NCBI GenBank assembly: GCA_905221195.1
Contig: CAJNCF010000009.1
Location: 16,682-80,681, forward strand
DNA length: 64,000 nucleotides
Reading direction: 5' to 3'
Source of the DNA: a bacterium
Lineage (GTDB): Bacteria > Bacillota > Bacilli > Lactobacillales > Streptococcaceae
A program made the translations under genes and the position numbers. The notes under the pieces are model-generated. The model saw only the letters and a program-made list of their open reading frames with translations. It was not told the DNA's origin and made no database searches. Shown one piece after another: positions 26,754 to 35,174 of this stretch (positions within the stretch are counted from its first letter, which is position 1; each line of letters begins with the position of its first letter).

Positions 26754-28718
26754 CTATTGAATGTGGTTAGCTAAATCTTCCTGAGCTTTTTTATTTGACT
26801 CAGCTTTTTCTTTTAGCCATTTTTCATAGAGTTCTTGGTACTGTTTAGCAGTTACTGGCTCTTTTTGCAGTTCAACATATTTATAGTTGTCTGAATTTCC
26901 TTTATTCCCAACGAATGAGAATGGGCCTGTAAACGGTACAGTCTTGCGGAAGATTGGGTTGGCTCCACCACTTTGAACTGGTAGGAAGAGGGCACTATCT
27001 GTCAACCAAGCTTGAGCTTCAGCGTATTTTTCATAACGAGCCTGAGTATCTGTGATTTCCACGTCAGCCTGATCCAAGAGTTTCTTGTAGTCAGAAAGAC
27101 CAATCTTGTCCTTGACTTCCTTGTCTTTTCCTTCAGACAAGCCCATATTTTTCAACTGAGAACCTGTTTCTGGATCAAGGATCGCTAGGTAAGTCTTAGG
27201 ATCTGAGTAATCTCCGCCCCATCCTGAGATGTCGATGTCATAGTCTTTTTGTTCTGCTGTATCTGCAAAGTAGGTTGCTTGGTCTTTTTCATCTGGAGAA
27301 AGTTGGATAACATCGATAACCACATTATCCTTACCAAGAGTTGCTTCTACTGTTTGCTTGAAAGAGCCAGCCTGTTGTACATCTAACTTAGCAGTCTGGT
27401 CAACTGGCATATCCAAATGAATTGGGAAGGTTACTCCCTGTGCTTGCAGGCTTTCTTTGGCCTTCGCAAATTTCTCTTTGGCCTTGTCAGGGTTCAAGAA
27501 GGCTTGCTTACCATCGTTTAGGTTGATATTGGTCCAATCTTTACCGTAGTTGACAATTTTTTCATTGACAAGGTCACCAAAGTTCTTATCACCAACTTGG
27601 ACAAAGTTACTTGGTGTAACCGTGTTACGCAAGATACGGTCTGCTCCATCTTCACCATTTGTCTGTGCTGCATAAGCATGACGGTCAAAGGCAAAGTTGA
27701 TGGCCTGACGGAAATCTTTATTCTGCATAGCTGCGCGTGAATCTGTCTTTTCCTTATCAGACTGTTTCATAGTCTGCTTGTAGCTTTGACGATTGACGTT
27801 GAAAAGATAGTAGAAAGTAACTGAGTTTTGTGGCGTATAGGTAATCTTGTCCTCATTTCCCTTCTTGAGTTCAGCAAAAACTGAACTTGTTGGGAAGATA
27901 CGACCATCTGTATAGTTTCCTTCCAAGAATCCTCTTGCAATGCTGTCTTGGTCAGAACCGTCAAAGAAAGAGAGCTTCACTTTCTCGATTTTAACATTGT
28001 CCTTATCCCAGTAGTTAGGATTTTTGTCAAACTCAATCAAAGATTTTGATGTGAAGGACTTAAACAAGTAAGGACCATTTGACAAGATACTTGATGGTGT
28101 CACACTTCCAAAATCGTCTCCTTTAGACTTCAAGAAGGCTTCGTTTACAGGATTAAGGATACTTGCTGTTGTTTTAGAGTTCCAATAAGTCTCAGGTTGG
28201 TTGAGGGTGTATTGGAGTGTGTAATCATCCACTGCCTTAACACCAACAGTTCCAAAATCAGATGATTTCCCTTCAACATAGTCTGCCAGCCCCTTGATAG
28301 AGTCTTGCACCAAGTACAAGTTTTCAGCCTTTTTATCAGCCGCATACTTGAGACCAGTTACAAAGTCATGAGCTGTTACATCCGCATACTCTTCTCCTTC
28401 AGAAGTGTACCATTTAGCTCCCTGACGAATTTTATAAGTATAAGTCAAGCCATCTTTTGACACAGCCCATGACTCAGCCATAGATGGAATGAGATTGCCA
28501 TACTGGTCATTTTCCAACAAACCATCAATCAAGTTGGTTGTGATACTAGATGTAGAGTCTCGGGTAGAGGTAATATAATCCAAGGTATCTGGGTTATTGA
28601 CAAAGATATAAGAGTAAGTCTTGTCAGCATTACTTGATTGAGATGATCCACACGCTGCTAGAGCTAGACCTGCTGTCAAAGCCATAGCTCCAAACAGCAT
28701 CACTTTTGATTTCTTCAT
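26754..28718 (-). CDS. AliA/AliB/AmiA-like oligopeptide-binding lipoprotein
   Basis: A 654-residue extracellular substrate-binding protein of the SBP_bac_5 family. It has a lipoprotein signal peptide with lipobox LAAC (Cys23), and the sequence and size match the streptococcal AliA, AliB and AmiA group, which deliver oligopeptides to the AmiCDEF permease. No permease or ATPase genes are next to it, so it is an orphan binding protein that presumably uses the Ami transporter. Which member it is cannot be told with certainty. GGAGA precedes the ATG; the gene ends beside a BOX element and lies downstream of rpmH. Confidence 0.88.
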   Translation of the reverse strand: MKKSKVMLFGAMALTAGLALAACGSSQSSNADKTYSYIFVNNPDTLDYITSTRDSTSSITTNLIDGLLENDQYGNLIPSMAESWAVSKDGLTYTYKIRQGAKWYTSEGEEYADVTAHDFVTGLKYAADKKAENLYLVQDSIKGLADYVEGKSSDFGTVGVKAVDDYTLQYTLNQPETYWNSKTTASILNPVNEAFLKSKGDDFGSVTPSSILSNGPYLFKSFTSKSLIEFDKNPNYWDKDNVKIEKVKLSFFDGSDQDSIARGFLEGNYTDGRIFPTSSVFAELKKGNEDKITYTPQNSVTFYYLFNVNRQSYKQTMKQSDKEKTDSRAAMQNKDFRQAINFAFDRHAYAAQTNGEDGADRILRNTVTPSNFVQVGDKNFGDLVNEKIVNYGKDWTNINLNDGKQAFLNPDKAKEKFAKAKESLQAQGVTFPIHLDMPVDQTAKLDVQQAGSFKQTVEATLGKDNVVIDVIQLSPDEKDQATYFADTAEQKDYDIDISGWGGDYSDPKTYLAILDPETGSQLKNMGLSEGKDKEVKDKIGLSDYKKLLDQADVEITDTQARYEKYAEAQAWLTDSALFLPVQSGGANPIFRKTVPFTGPFSFVGNKGNSDNYKYVELQKEPVTAKQYQELYEKWLKEKAESNKKAQEDLANHIQ

Positions 28719-28750
28719 GATTATTCTCCATTTTTTACAGTATGTGAAAT

Positions 28751-28756
28751 ATTATA
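28751..28756 (-). promoter_or_regulatory. -10 element of the AliB-like gene promoter
   Basis: TATAAT on the minus strand 32 bases before the ATG; the -35 region is weak. Confidence 0.45.
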
Positions 28757-28805
28757 CACCATTCAAGCAAAAATATAAAGTATTTTGTACTTTTTTACAA
28801 AAATA

Positions 28806-28838
28806 AAAATCAGTAGACTCGAGTTCCTACTGATTTTT
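28806..28838 (-). terminator. Intrinsic terminator of rpmH
   Basis: Stem AAAAATCAGTAG/CTACTGATTTTT followed on the minus strand by ATTTTTG, 18 bases after the rpmH stop. Confidence 0.88.
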
Positions 28839-28855
28839 GATAGAATTCGTTTGGA

Positions 28856-28990
28856 TTATGCAGCCAAAACTTTGCGTCCTTTACGACGACGAGCTGCCAA
28901 TACGCGACGACCGTTTTTAGTTGACATACGGTTACGGAATCCGTGTTTGCGCGCACGACGAAGTTTACTTGGTTGATAAGTACGTTTCAC
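28856..28990 (-). CDS. rpmH: 50S ribosomal protein L34
   Basis: A 44-residue, very basic protein beginning [19 protein letters not shown] and ending [18 protein letters not shown] in overlapping pieces of the conserved L34 sequence. The start codon is GTG with a perfect AGGAGGT upstream. It is away from rnpA and dnaA, as in other streptococci. It is transcribed alone from a near-consensus promoter and has a strong terminator. Confidence 0.97.
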
Positions 28991-29064
28991 GATGAATACC
29001 TCCTCATAGATTTTGTATTCGTTTAGCCGGCTATAAAGTGATCAGTTACTAAACATACTTTACT

Positions 29065-29093
29065 ATTCTATCTGATTCTTTTACTTTTGTCAA
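29065..29093 (-). promoter_or_regulatory. Promoter of rpmH
   Basis: TTGACA and TAGAAT with an exact 17-base spacer on the minus strand. The predicted leader is about 70 bases long. Confidence 0.8.
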
Positions 29094-29134
29094 TAGCTCT
29101 AGGCAAATGTTTCCTGCTTTTTCGAATGTAAGCC

Positions 29135-30349
29135 CTATCTGCGATACTGTTTCAAGAAACGAGTCATCTTTTCTTGGATTTGGGCTAGTTCATCGACACG
29201 AGGAAGGTAAACGATACGGAAGTGGTCTGGCTCCTGCCAGTTGAAGCCTCGACCATGAACCAAGAGAACCTTTTCCTGCTTCAAGAAATCAAGGACAAAC
29301 TGCTCATCATCATCGATACGGTACATATTGCGGTCGATTTTAGGGAAGATATAGAGCCCAGCTTTGGGTTTAACCGCAGACAAACCTGGAATATCTTGGA
29401 TGGCATTGTAGATGAAGTTTCTTTGTTCATAGATTCGTCCACCAGGAAGGAGTAATTCATCAACTGATTGGTGGCCACCCAAGGAAGTTTGTACGACTTG
29501 TTGAGCCAGAACGTTAGAACAAAGGCGCATATTGGACAACATATTAAGCCCTTCGATATAGCCTTTAACGTGTGTCTTAGGACCAGACAAGACCATCCAA
29601 CCCACACGGAAACCAGCGATACGGTGCGATTTTGACAGACCATTCATGCTGACACAGAAGACATCTGGTGCCAAGCTCGCCACAGGCGTATGCACATGCC
29701 CATCCATTACCATGCGGTCATAGATTTCGTCCGCAAAGATAATCAAATCGTTTTGACGGGCAATTTCAATGATTTCCAATAAGAGTTCCTTAGGATAAAG
29801 GGCTCCAGTTGGGTTGTTTGGATTGATAAGGACGATTGCCTTGGTATTGGAAGTGATTTTTGACTTGATATCGTCAATATCTGGATACCATTCTGCAGCT
29901 TCATCACAGATATAGTGAACGGCATTTCCTCCAGCTAGACTGACAGCGGCTGTCCAAAGAGGATAGTCTGGCATAGGCACCAAAACCTCATCTCCATTGT
30001 CCAAAAGCCCCTGCATAGACATGACAATCAGCTCACTGACACCATTTCCAAGGTAAATATCATCAATATCCACGTTTGGGAATTTCTTCAATTGGCAATA
30101 CTGCATGATAGCCTTACGGGCTGAGAAAATCCCTTTAGAATCAGAATAGCCTTCACTATCACGCGCATTCATAATCAAGTCATGAATGACCTCGTCTGGC
30201 GCTGTAAAGCCAAATTCTGCTGGATTTCCTGTATTCAGACGTAAAATCTTTTCTCCGTTTGCTCGCATCCGCATGGCTTCTTCCAATACAGGACCACGGA
30301 TATCATAAGCAACATGCTCTAACTTACTAGACTTGTTATATTCTTTCAT
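29135..30349 (-). CDS. alaA: Alanine aminotransferase-type class I aminotransferase
   Basis: A fold-I PLP aminotransferase of 404 residues. The sequence closely follows E. coli AlaA along its whole length as I remember it (SSKLEHVAYDIRGPVL, GNGVSELIV, PMPDYPLWTAAVSLAGG, LINPNNPTGA), and the PLP lysine is in GLSKSHRIAGFRVGW. It would interconvert pyruvate and alanine with glutamate. Aspartate specificity is less likely. GAGGAAA precedes the ATG, with an extended -10 promoter upstream. It lies between rpmH and a small membrane protein gene. Confidence 0.88.
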   Translation of the reverse strand: MKEYNKSSKLEHVAYDIRGPVLEEAMRMRANGEKILRLNTGNPAEFGFTAPDEVIHDLIMNARDSEGYSDSKGIFSARKAIMQYCQLKKFPNVDIDDIYLGNGVSELIVMSMQGLLDNGDEVLVPMPDYPLWTAAVSLAGGNAVHYICDEAAEWYPDIDDIKSKITSNTKAIVLINPNNPTGALYPKELLLEIIEIARQNDLIIFADEIYDRMVMDGHVHTPVASLAPDVFCVSMNGLSKSHRIAGFRVGWMVLSGPKTHVKGYIEGLNMLSNMRLCSNVLAQQVVQTSLGGHQSVDELLLPGGRIYEQRNFIYNAIQDIPGLSAVKPKAGLYIFPKIDRNMYRIDDDEQFVLDFLKQEKVLLVHGRGFNWQEPDHFRIVYLPRVDELAQIQEKMTRFLKQYRR

Positions 30350-30379
30350 CTTGTTTCCTCAATTCATCAGGATAGTAAC

Positions 30380-30388
30380 ATTATACCA
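30380..30388 (-). promoter_or_regulatory. Extended -10 promoter of the aminotransferase gene
   Basis: TGGTATAAT on the minus strand, 30 bases before the ATG at 30349. Confidence 0.65.
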
Positions 30389-30439
30389 CTAGAAAGAGAA
30401 TGCGACAAGTTTACTGAAATGTGTTACTAGATTTGGATA

Positions 30440-30466
30440 AAAGAAAAGCCTCACTAAAAGCGAGGC
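30440..30466 (-). terminator. Intrinsic terminator of the small membrane protein gene
   Basis: Stem GCCTC/GAGGC with flanking pairs, followed on the minus strand by TTTTCTTTTATCC. Confidence 0.75.
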
Positions 30467-30505
30467 CATGACAGGGGAGATAGCAGGTGTTTTGCGAGAG
30501 ACACA

Positions 30506-30805
30506 TCACATCCCAAAAGATAACCCTAGAAAAAGCAAGCCTAGAAAGGAGTCATAGAGAAGATTGAACATGAGGAAGAGCCCCCATATCATCAAGTAAT
30601 CCCAGCGACCACTTCGCTTTGCAACTAGGAATAATAGCAGATGGTAGAATAGGTGAAAGACTAAAAATCCAATAAAACCTGGATAGAGAAGCGGAATTAG
30701 CTTCTCTAATTGCCAGATCATAATCACTTCTACCAAGACTGAAACCAGGATGATTCCATAATAAAGGAAATTTGATTTTTTTGTTTCTTGAAAAGAGTTT
30801 TTCAT
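30506..30805 (-). CDS. Small multi-pass membrane protein of unknown function
   Basis: A 99-residue hydrophobic protein with about three membrane segments (roughly 12-30, 35-58 and 70-96) and no motif I recognise. A GGGAGGGAGA ribosome-binding site lies before two adjacent ATG codons; the second, at 30805, has the better spacing, and the frame's first ATG at 30823 lies upstream of the site. It stands alone between the aminotransferase and the divergent universal stress protein gene. Confidence 0.65.
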   Translation of the reverse strand: MKNSFQETKKSNFLYYGIILVSVLVEVIMIWQLEKLIPLLYPGFIGFLVFHLFYHLLLFLVAKRSGRWDYLMIWGLFLMFNLLYDSFLGLLFLGLSFGM

Positions 30806-30969
30806 CATTCTCCCTCCCTTCACTTCTTCCCTGCTATCCTTTCTTTTATTTTATCATATATTTATATAGATTTTAAGCGCTAATATTCTTTTGAAAAATA
30901 CTTTTTTTACTTTACTTCTATAGTGAAAAGGTTTACAATTATAGTAAGAAAATTTCAGGAGGTTTCATT

Positions 30970-31422
30970 ATGGCACAACGTTACCAAAATATTATGGTCG
31001 CAATCGATGGTTCTAAAGAAGCAGACTTGGCTTTTGTCAAGGGAGTTCATTCTGCTCTACGAAACGACGCTAAACTTACCATCGCACATGTCATTGACAC
31101 ACGCGCACTCCAAAGCGTATCCACCTTTGATGCTGAAGTTTACGAAGAACTCCAAGTCGACGCTGAAAGTCTGATGAAAGAGTACGAAAAACGTGCTAAA
31201 GATGCTGGTGTGACAGATGTTCACATCGTCATTGAAATGGGAAATCCAAAGACCATCTTGGCACGTACTATTCCTGATGCTGAGGAAGTGGACCTCATCC
31301 TTGTTGGCGCAACTGGTCTCAACGCCTTTGAACGCCTCTTGGTCGGCTCTTCATCTGAATACATCCTCCGCCATGCTAAGGTCGATTTGCTAGTTGTGAG
31401 AGAACAAGAAAAAACCTTATAA
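30970..31422 (+). CDS. Universal stress protein (UspA family, ATP-binding type)
   Basis: A 150-residue single-domain Usp. The N-terminus ILVAIDGS-like stretch (NIMVAIDGSKEAD) and the C-terminal nucleotide motif GATGLNAFERLLVGSSS (Gly-x2-Gly-x9-Gly-Ser) show the ATP-binding subclass. The physiological role is unknown; such proteins accompany stress and stationary phase. AGGAGG lies nine bases before the ATG. A terminator shared with the convergent HAD gene follows. Confidence 0.92.
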   Translation: MAQRYQNIMVAIDGSKEADLAFVKGVHSALRNDAKLTIAHVIDTRALQSVSTFDAEVYEELQVDAESLMKEYEKRAKDAGVTDVHIVIEMGNPKTILARTIPDAEEVDLILVGATGLNAFERLLVGSSSEYILRHAKVDLLVVREQEKTL

Positions 31423-31430
31423 ATACGAAG

Positions 31431-31454
31431 AAAAGGAGCTCAGCGCTCCTTTTT
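31431..31454. terminator. Bidirectional terminator between usp and the HAD gene
   Basis: Stem AAAAGGAGC/GCTCCTTTTT with A tracts on one side and T tracts on the other, two bases before the HAD gene's stop codon and nine after the usp stop. Confidence 0.88.
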
Positions 31455-31456
31455 GT

Positions 31457-32845
31457 TTACTGTTTATTTCTCTCTTTATGGCGTTCATAAGCCTTGAGCT
31501 GGCGCTGCAGTTCCTTTTTAATAGCAGGTTCTGGAGCATATTTTTCTTCCCAATCATCTGGTTTTAAGATTTTATGGGTCACTGGATCAAAATGAGCCTT
31601 GCCATCTGGGAAAATTTTCCCCATATTGGCCTGATGGACGATATCAAAAATACGTTCTGGATCCACCCCCATCAAGACAAAACTACCATAGGTAAAGTAA
31701 AGCGTGTCAATCAAGGCATCCACCTGCCCTACCAAATCTTGCTGGGCAGGCGTCTTCTTGGCCACCTTATCTGCTGCCTTATCAAGGGCCTGATGAAGTT
31801 GCGATAGAGCTTGAGCAAAATCCTCTTCCGAAGGACTGGCAGCTCGAACAAACTCCACCAATTCTTCCATCTTAAAGCCAGCCCTATGGGTTGCACCTTC
31901 TAAATCCCAAGCTTGAGGTTCTTCTTGGGTCCGTTCATCCATCATGTGGTGGAAGGTCTTGACCTTATTGAAATGATAGTCACGACTGACAAAGACTTTT
32001 TCTGAAGCCAGAACACCAAAATGTTCCAGAGCCTTGTGGATTCCGTCTTGCTGATTGCTAGTGGTAATGTGTTTGGCGACTTCCTTAACACTGCTACTAC
32101 CATTTCCCATAGCGACCGACATACCGACACCAGCCAGCATTTCTAGGTCGTTATCCGAGTCACCAAAAGCCATGACTTGGTTAAGGTCAAAACCATATTC
32201 TTTCCCAACTCGGCGAATACCTTCCAATTTAGAATTTCCTTGATTGATGACATCCGCAGCAAAAGGATTGCTGCGTGTCAATTTCAAGTCTTCAAAATCA
32301 GCTGCCGCCTTCTCAGATTCTTCTGGCGTCATCAGCATCAAAACTTGGTAGATAGGCTGATTCATCAGGTGAAGTAGGTCTTCTTCCTTTTGAGGAACAA
32401 CCTTGCTGACCATACGATTAAAGGAATGACTTACTGTCCGAGTTAAAACAGAGGGAACGAAGCGACTGATTCGTTGGGAAAAGGAACCCAGACCAAAAGA
32501 CATGATTTTAGAACCCAGCATGGCATCCTTGGTCCCTAGAGCAATCTCCTTGCCCTCTTTTTTAGCATAGTTAATTAGATGGCGCAAATGTAACTTGGAA
32601 ATAGGGCTCGTGAACAAGACTCTGTCTTTAGTAAAGATATACTGGCCATTGTAGGTTACCGCAAAGTCCAGATCCAAATCGTCCATCAATTCCTTAACAA
32701 AAAAAGGTCCTCGTCCTGTCGCTACGCCAACCAGCACCCCTTGTTCTTTGACAATCTTAATCGCGTCCTTAGTGGATTTCAAAACACTCTTGCGATCGTT
32801 AACCAAGGTTCCATCGATATCAAAAAAAACAGCTTTGACTTCCAT
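31457..32845 (-). CDS. Cof-type HAD phosphatase fused to a C-terminal all-alpha domain
   Basis: A 462-residue two-part protein. Residues 1-285 form a Cof/IIB HAD hydrolase with the nucleophile motif FFDIDGTLV and the C-terminal AFGDSDNDLEML. Residues 295-462 form a helical region with a string of acidic residues (EELVEFVRAAS, QVDALIDTLYF) that looks like an all-alpha NTP pyrophosphatase (MazG/PRA-PH-like) domain; this second assignment is tentative. Typical Cof proteins are about 270 residues, so the extension is real extra sequence. The start at 32845 is after a GGGATAGG; the frame's earlier ATG lies inside the promoter region. It is divergent from ansA. Confidence 0.8.
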   Translation of the reverse strand: MEVKAVFFDIDGTLVNDRKSVLKSTKDAIKIVKEQGVLVGVATGRGPFFVKELMDDLDLDFAVTYNGQYIFTKDRVLFTSPISKLHLRHLINYAKKEGKEIALGTKDAMLGSKIMSFGLGSFSQRISRFVPSVLTRTVSHSFNRMVSKVVPQKEEDLLHLMNQPIYQVLMLMTPEESEKAAADFEDLKLTRSNPFAADVINQGNSKLEGIRRVGKEYGFDLNQVMAFGDSDNDLEMLAGVGMSVAMGNGSSSVKEVAKHITTSNQQDGIHKALEHFGVLASEKVFVSRDYHFNKVKTFHHMMDERTQEEPQAWDLEGATHRAGFKMEELVEFVRAASPSEEDFAQALSQLHQALDKAADKVAKKTPAQQDLVGQVDALIDTLYFTYGSFVLMGVDPERIFDIVHQANMGKIFPDGKAHFDPVTHKILKPDDWEEKYAPEPAIKKELQRQLKAYERHKERNKQ

Positions 32846-32867
32846 CCTATCCCAATCTCCCCTTTTG

Positions 32868-32876
32868 TGATACAAT
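32868..32876 (+). promoter_or_regulatory. Extended -10 promoter of ansA
   Basis: TGATACAAT on the plus strand, 34 bases before the ansA ATG, overlapping the transcribed start of the divergent HAD gene. Confidence 0.55.
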
Positions 32877-32877
32877 G

Positions 32878-32886
32878 ATTATACCA
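32878..32886 (-). promoter_or_regulatory. Extended -10 promoter of the HAD fusion gene
   Basis: TGGTATAAT on the minus strand, 32 bases before the ATG at 32845. Confidence 0.6.
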
Positions 32887-32910
32887 CATTTCAGAAAGAG
32901 TGAGTAAATC

Positions 32911-33873
32911 ATGCCTAAGAAAATCCTTGTTTTACATACGGGTGGGACTATTTCCATGCAGGCCGATGCTTCTGGCGCTGTTGTGACTAGTTCAGATAAT
33001 CCCATGAACCATGTGTCCAATCCCCTCGAAGGAATCCAAGTCCACGCCTTAGACTTTTTTAACCTGCCAAGCCCCCATATCAAACCCAAGCATATGCTGG
33101 CTCTCTACCAAAAAATCAAAGAGGAAGCGAATAACTACGATGGGGTGGTGATCACACACGGGACTGATACTTTGGAAGAAACAGCTTATTTCCTTGATAC
33201 CATGGAAGTTCCCCACATGCCCATCGTTCTAACAGGGGCCATGCGCAGCTCCAATGAACTCGGTAGTGACGGGGTTTATAATTACCTAAGTGCTTTACGG
33301 GTGGCTAGCGATGACAAGGCTGCTGACAAAGGAGTTTTGGTCGTTATGAACGATGAAATCCACGCTGCCAAGTATGTTACCAAAACACATACGACCAACG
33401 TCGGCACCTTCCAGACTCCTACCCACGGCCCCCTTGGTCTGATCATGAAACAGGAAATCCTCTACTTTAAAACAGCTGAACCCCGTGTTCGCTTTGACCT
33501 TGATCACATACAAGGCTTAGTCCCTATCATCTCGGCTTATGCTGGTATGACAGATGAGCTGATTGATATGCTGGATTTGGAACAATTGGACGGTTTGATT
33601 ATCCAAGCCTTCGGAGCTGGTAATGTTCCCAAAGAAACAGCTCAAAAATTAGAAAGCCTTCTGCAAAAAGGAATCCCAGTCGCCCTGGTTTCACGATGTT
33701 TTAATGGTATTGCAGAACCTGTTTATGCCTACCAAGGTGGGGGCGTGCAGTTGCAAAAATCTGGTGTCTTCTTTGTTAAAGAACTCAACGCCCAAAAAGC
33801 CCGCTTAAAACTCCTCATCGCTCTCAATGCTGGACTAACAGGACAGGCTTTGAAAGACTATATGGAAGGCTAA
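32911..33873 (+). CDS. ansA: L-asparaginase, type I (cytoplasmic)
   Basis: Hydrolyses asparagine to aspartate and ammonia. The 320-residue protein has both active-site threonine motifs: LHTGGTIS with Thr13 and THGTDTLEE with Thr85-Asp86, and lacks a signal peptide, so it is the cytoplasmic type. AGAAAGAGTG lies before the ATG. It sits between the HAD fusion gene and ccpA, the order I recall in pneumococcus. With asnA at 6274 the window holds both synthesis and breakdown of asparagine. Confidence 0.93.
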   Translation: MPKKILVLHTGGTISMQADASGAVVTSSDNPMNHVSNPLEGIQVHALDFFNLPSPHIKPKHMLALYQKIKEEANNYDGVVITHGTDTLEETAYFLDTMEVPHMPIVLTGAMRSSNELGSDGVYNYLSALRVASDDKAADKGVLVVMNDEIHAAKYVTKTHTTNVGTFQTPTHGPLGLIMKQEILYFKTAEPRVRFDLDHIQGLVPIISAYAGMTDELIDMLDLEQLDGLIIQAFGAGNVPKETAQKLESLLQKGIPVALVSRCFNGIAEPVYAYQGGGVQLQKSGVFFVKELNAQKARLKLLIALNAGLTGQALKDYMEG

Positions 33874-33894
33874 GTCTCTTCTCCAGAAAGCAAA

Positions 33895-33927
33895 ATCAGG
33901 AAATCTTCACGATTCCCTGGTTTTTTC
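33895..33927. terminator. Terminator between ansA and ccpA, probably bidirectional
   Basis: Stem ATCAGGAAATC/GATTCCCTGGT followed by TTTTTT on the plus strand; the T-rich arm is good for ansA and weaker for ccpA. Confidence 0.78.
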
Positions 33928-34937
33928 TATTTACGTTTTCGTGTGGAACGACGTTCTGTCAAACCATGAGGTAAGAGAACTTCACGTTCTTCCAACTCTT
34001 CCTTGTGCATAATCTTCGTCAACATACGCATGCTAATAGCTCCAAGGTCATAAAGAGGTTGGGCAATAGTTGTCAAATTTGGACGGGTAAAGCGTGAGAC
34101 TTGCGAATCATCACTAGTAATGATTTCAAACTCTTCTGGTACTGACACACCCTTATCAGCAAGACCGTTCAAGACACCTGCCGCCAATTCATCACCTGTT
34201 ACAACTGCTGCAGTTGCATTTGATGAAATCAAGCGTTCTGCCAAGGCATAGCCATCTTCATAAGTATATTTAGACTCAAATACCAATCCTTCGCTATAAG
34301 AAATCCCTGCTTTTTTCAAGGCTTCCTTGTAGCCAACCAAGCGAACCTTGCCATTGATGTCATCCACTAGTGGACCGCTAACGAAAGCAATGCGCTCGTT
34401 CTCTTTAGCAAGGTAGGTCACTGCATCAATCGTAGCTTGTTTGTAGTCAATATTGACACTTGGAAGTTGATGTTCTACATCCACTGTCCCTGCAAGAACA
34501 ACTGGTGTCCGAGAGCGAGAAAACTCTGAACGAATTTTTTCAGTCAAGTGGTAACCCATAAAGATGATACCATCCACTTGCTTAGAAAACAGTGTATTGA
34601 CCACCGAAACTTCCTTGTCATCATCCTCATCACTATTGGCAAGGACGATATTGTACTTGTACATTTCAGCGATATCATCAATCCCTTTAGCAAGCGTTGA
34701 GAAGTAGCCATTGGTAATATTTGGGATCACGACACCGACAGTGGTTGTCTTTTTACTTGCAAGACCACGCGCCACGGCATTTGGACGGTAATCCAAACGA
34801 TCAATTACCTCAAGCACTTTTTTACGGGTGTTCTCTTTTACATTCTTATTGCCATTGACTACACGGCTAACCGTCGCCATTGAAACCCCTGCTTCACGGG
34901 CGACATCATAAATCGTTACTGTATCGTCTGTATTCAT
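33927..34937 (-). CDS. ccpA: Catabolite control protein A
   Basis: LacI/GalR-family global regulator of carbon catabolite repression; with HPr-Ser-P it binds cre sites. The helix-turn-helix is at about residues 8-27 (IYDVAREAGVSMATVSRVV), followed by the hinge (NAVARGLASKKT) and the periplasmic-binding-like core. At 336 residues it is full length and intact. It is the probable regulator of the cre site found in the manLMN promoter and perhaps the pflA leader. The leader of about 180 bases before the next gene holds an inverted repeat. Confidence 0.95.
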   Translation of the reverse strand: MNTDDTVTIYDVAREAGVSMATVSRVVNGNKNVKENTRKKVLEVIDRLDYRPNAVARGLASKKTTTVGVVIPNITNGYFSTLAKGIDDIAEMYKYNIVLANSDEDDDKEVSVVNTLFSKQVDGIIFMGYHLTEKIRSEFSRSRTPVVLAGTVDVEHQLPSVNIDYKQATIDAVTYLAKENERIAFVSGPLVDDINGKVRLVGYKEALKKAGISYSEGLVFESKYTYEDGYALAERLISSNATAAVVTGDELAAGVLNGLADKGVSVPEEFEIITSDDSQVSRFTRPNLTTIAQPLYDLGAISMRMLTKIMHKEELEEREVLLPHGLTERRSTRKRK

Positions 34938-34987
34938 TCCATTTCCTTTCTATATCATACCTCACGAGACTCCAAAAAAGAGACGGT

Positions 34988-35006
34988 ATGAAAATTTCGT
35001 TTTCAT
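34988..35006. promoter_or_regulatory. Inverted repeat upstream of ccpA
   Basis: ATGAAAA and TTTTCAT, perfect seven-base arms around TTTCG. The arms resemble a stretched cre site but the spacing does not fit the consensus. Confidence 0.35.
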
Positions 35007-35120
35007 GATTCTACTTATTCCATTTTATCACTATTTGTAAACACTTTCAAGCATTTTTTGAAGATTGTTTGAAAAAAATTTCATAGAAAACTATGTTTAT
35101 GAAGAAAAAATCGCCTTTTC

Positions 35121-35149
35121 TTGATTTTTAATCCTATTTGCTGTATGAT
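35121..35149 (+). promoter_or_regulatory. Promoter of the DUF960 gene
   Basis: TTGATT and TATGAT with an exact 17-base spacer on the plus strand. The predicted transcript starts near 35156, excluding the longer frame that opens at 35121. Confidence 0.7.
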
Positions 35150-35174
35150 AAGGGAAAAGAAAGGGGGCAGAGAT

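Noticed and set aside
29008-29020. Competence-box-like AACGAATA near rpmH
   Set aside because: It lies inside the leader downstream of the rpmH promoter, and rpmH is not a competence gene.
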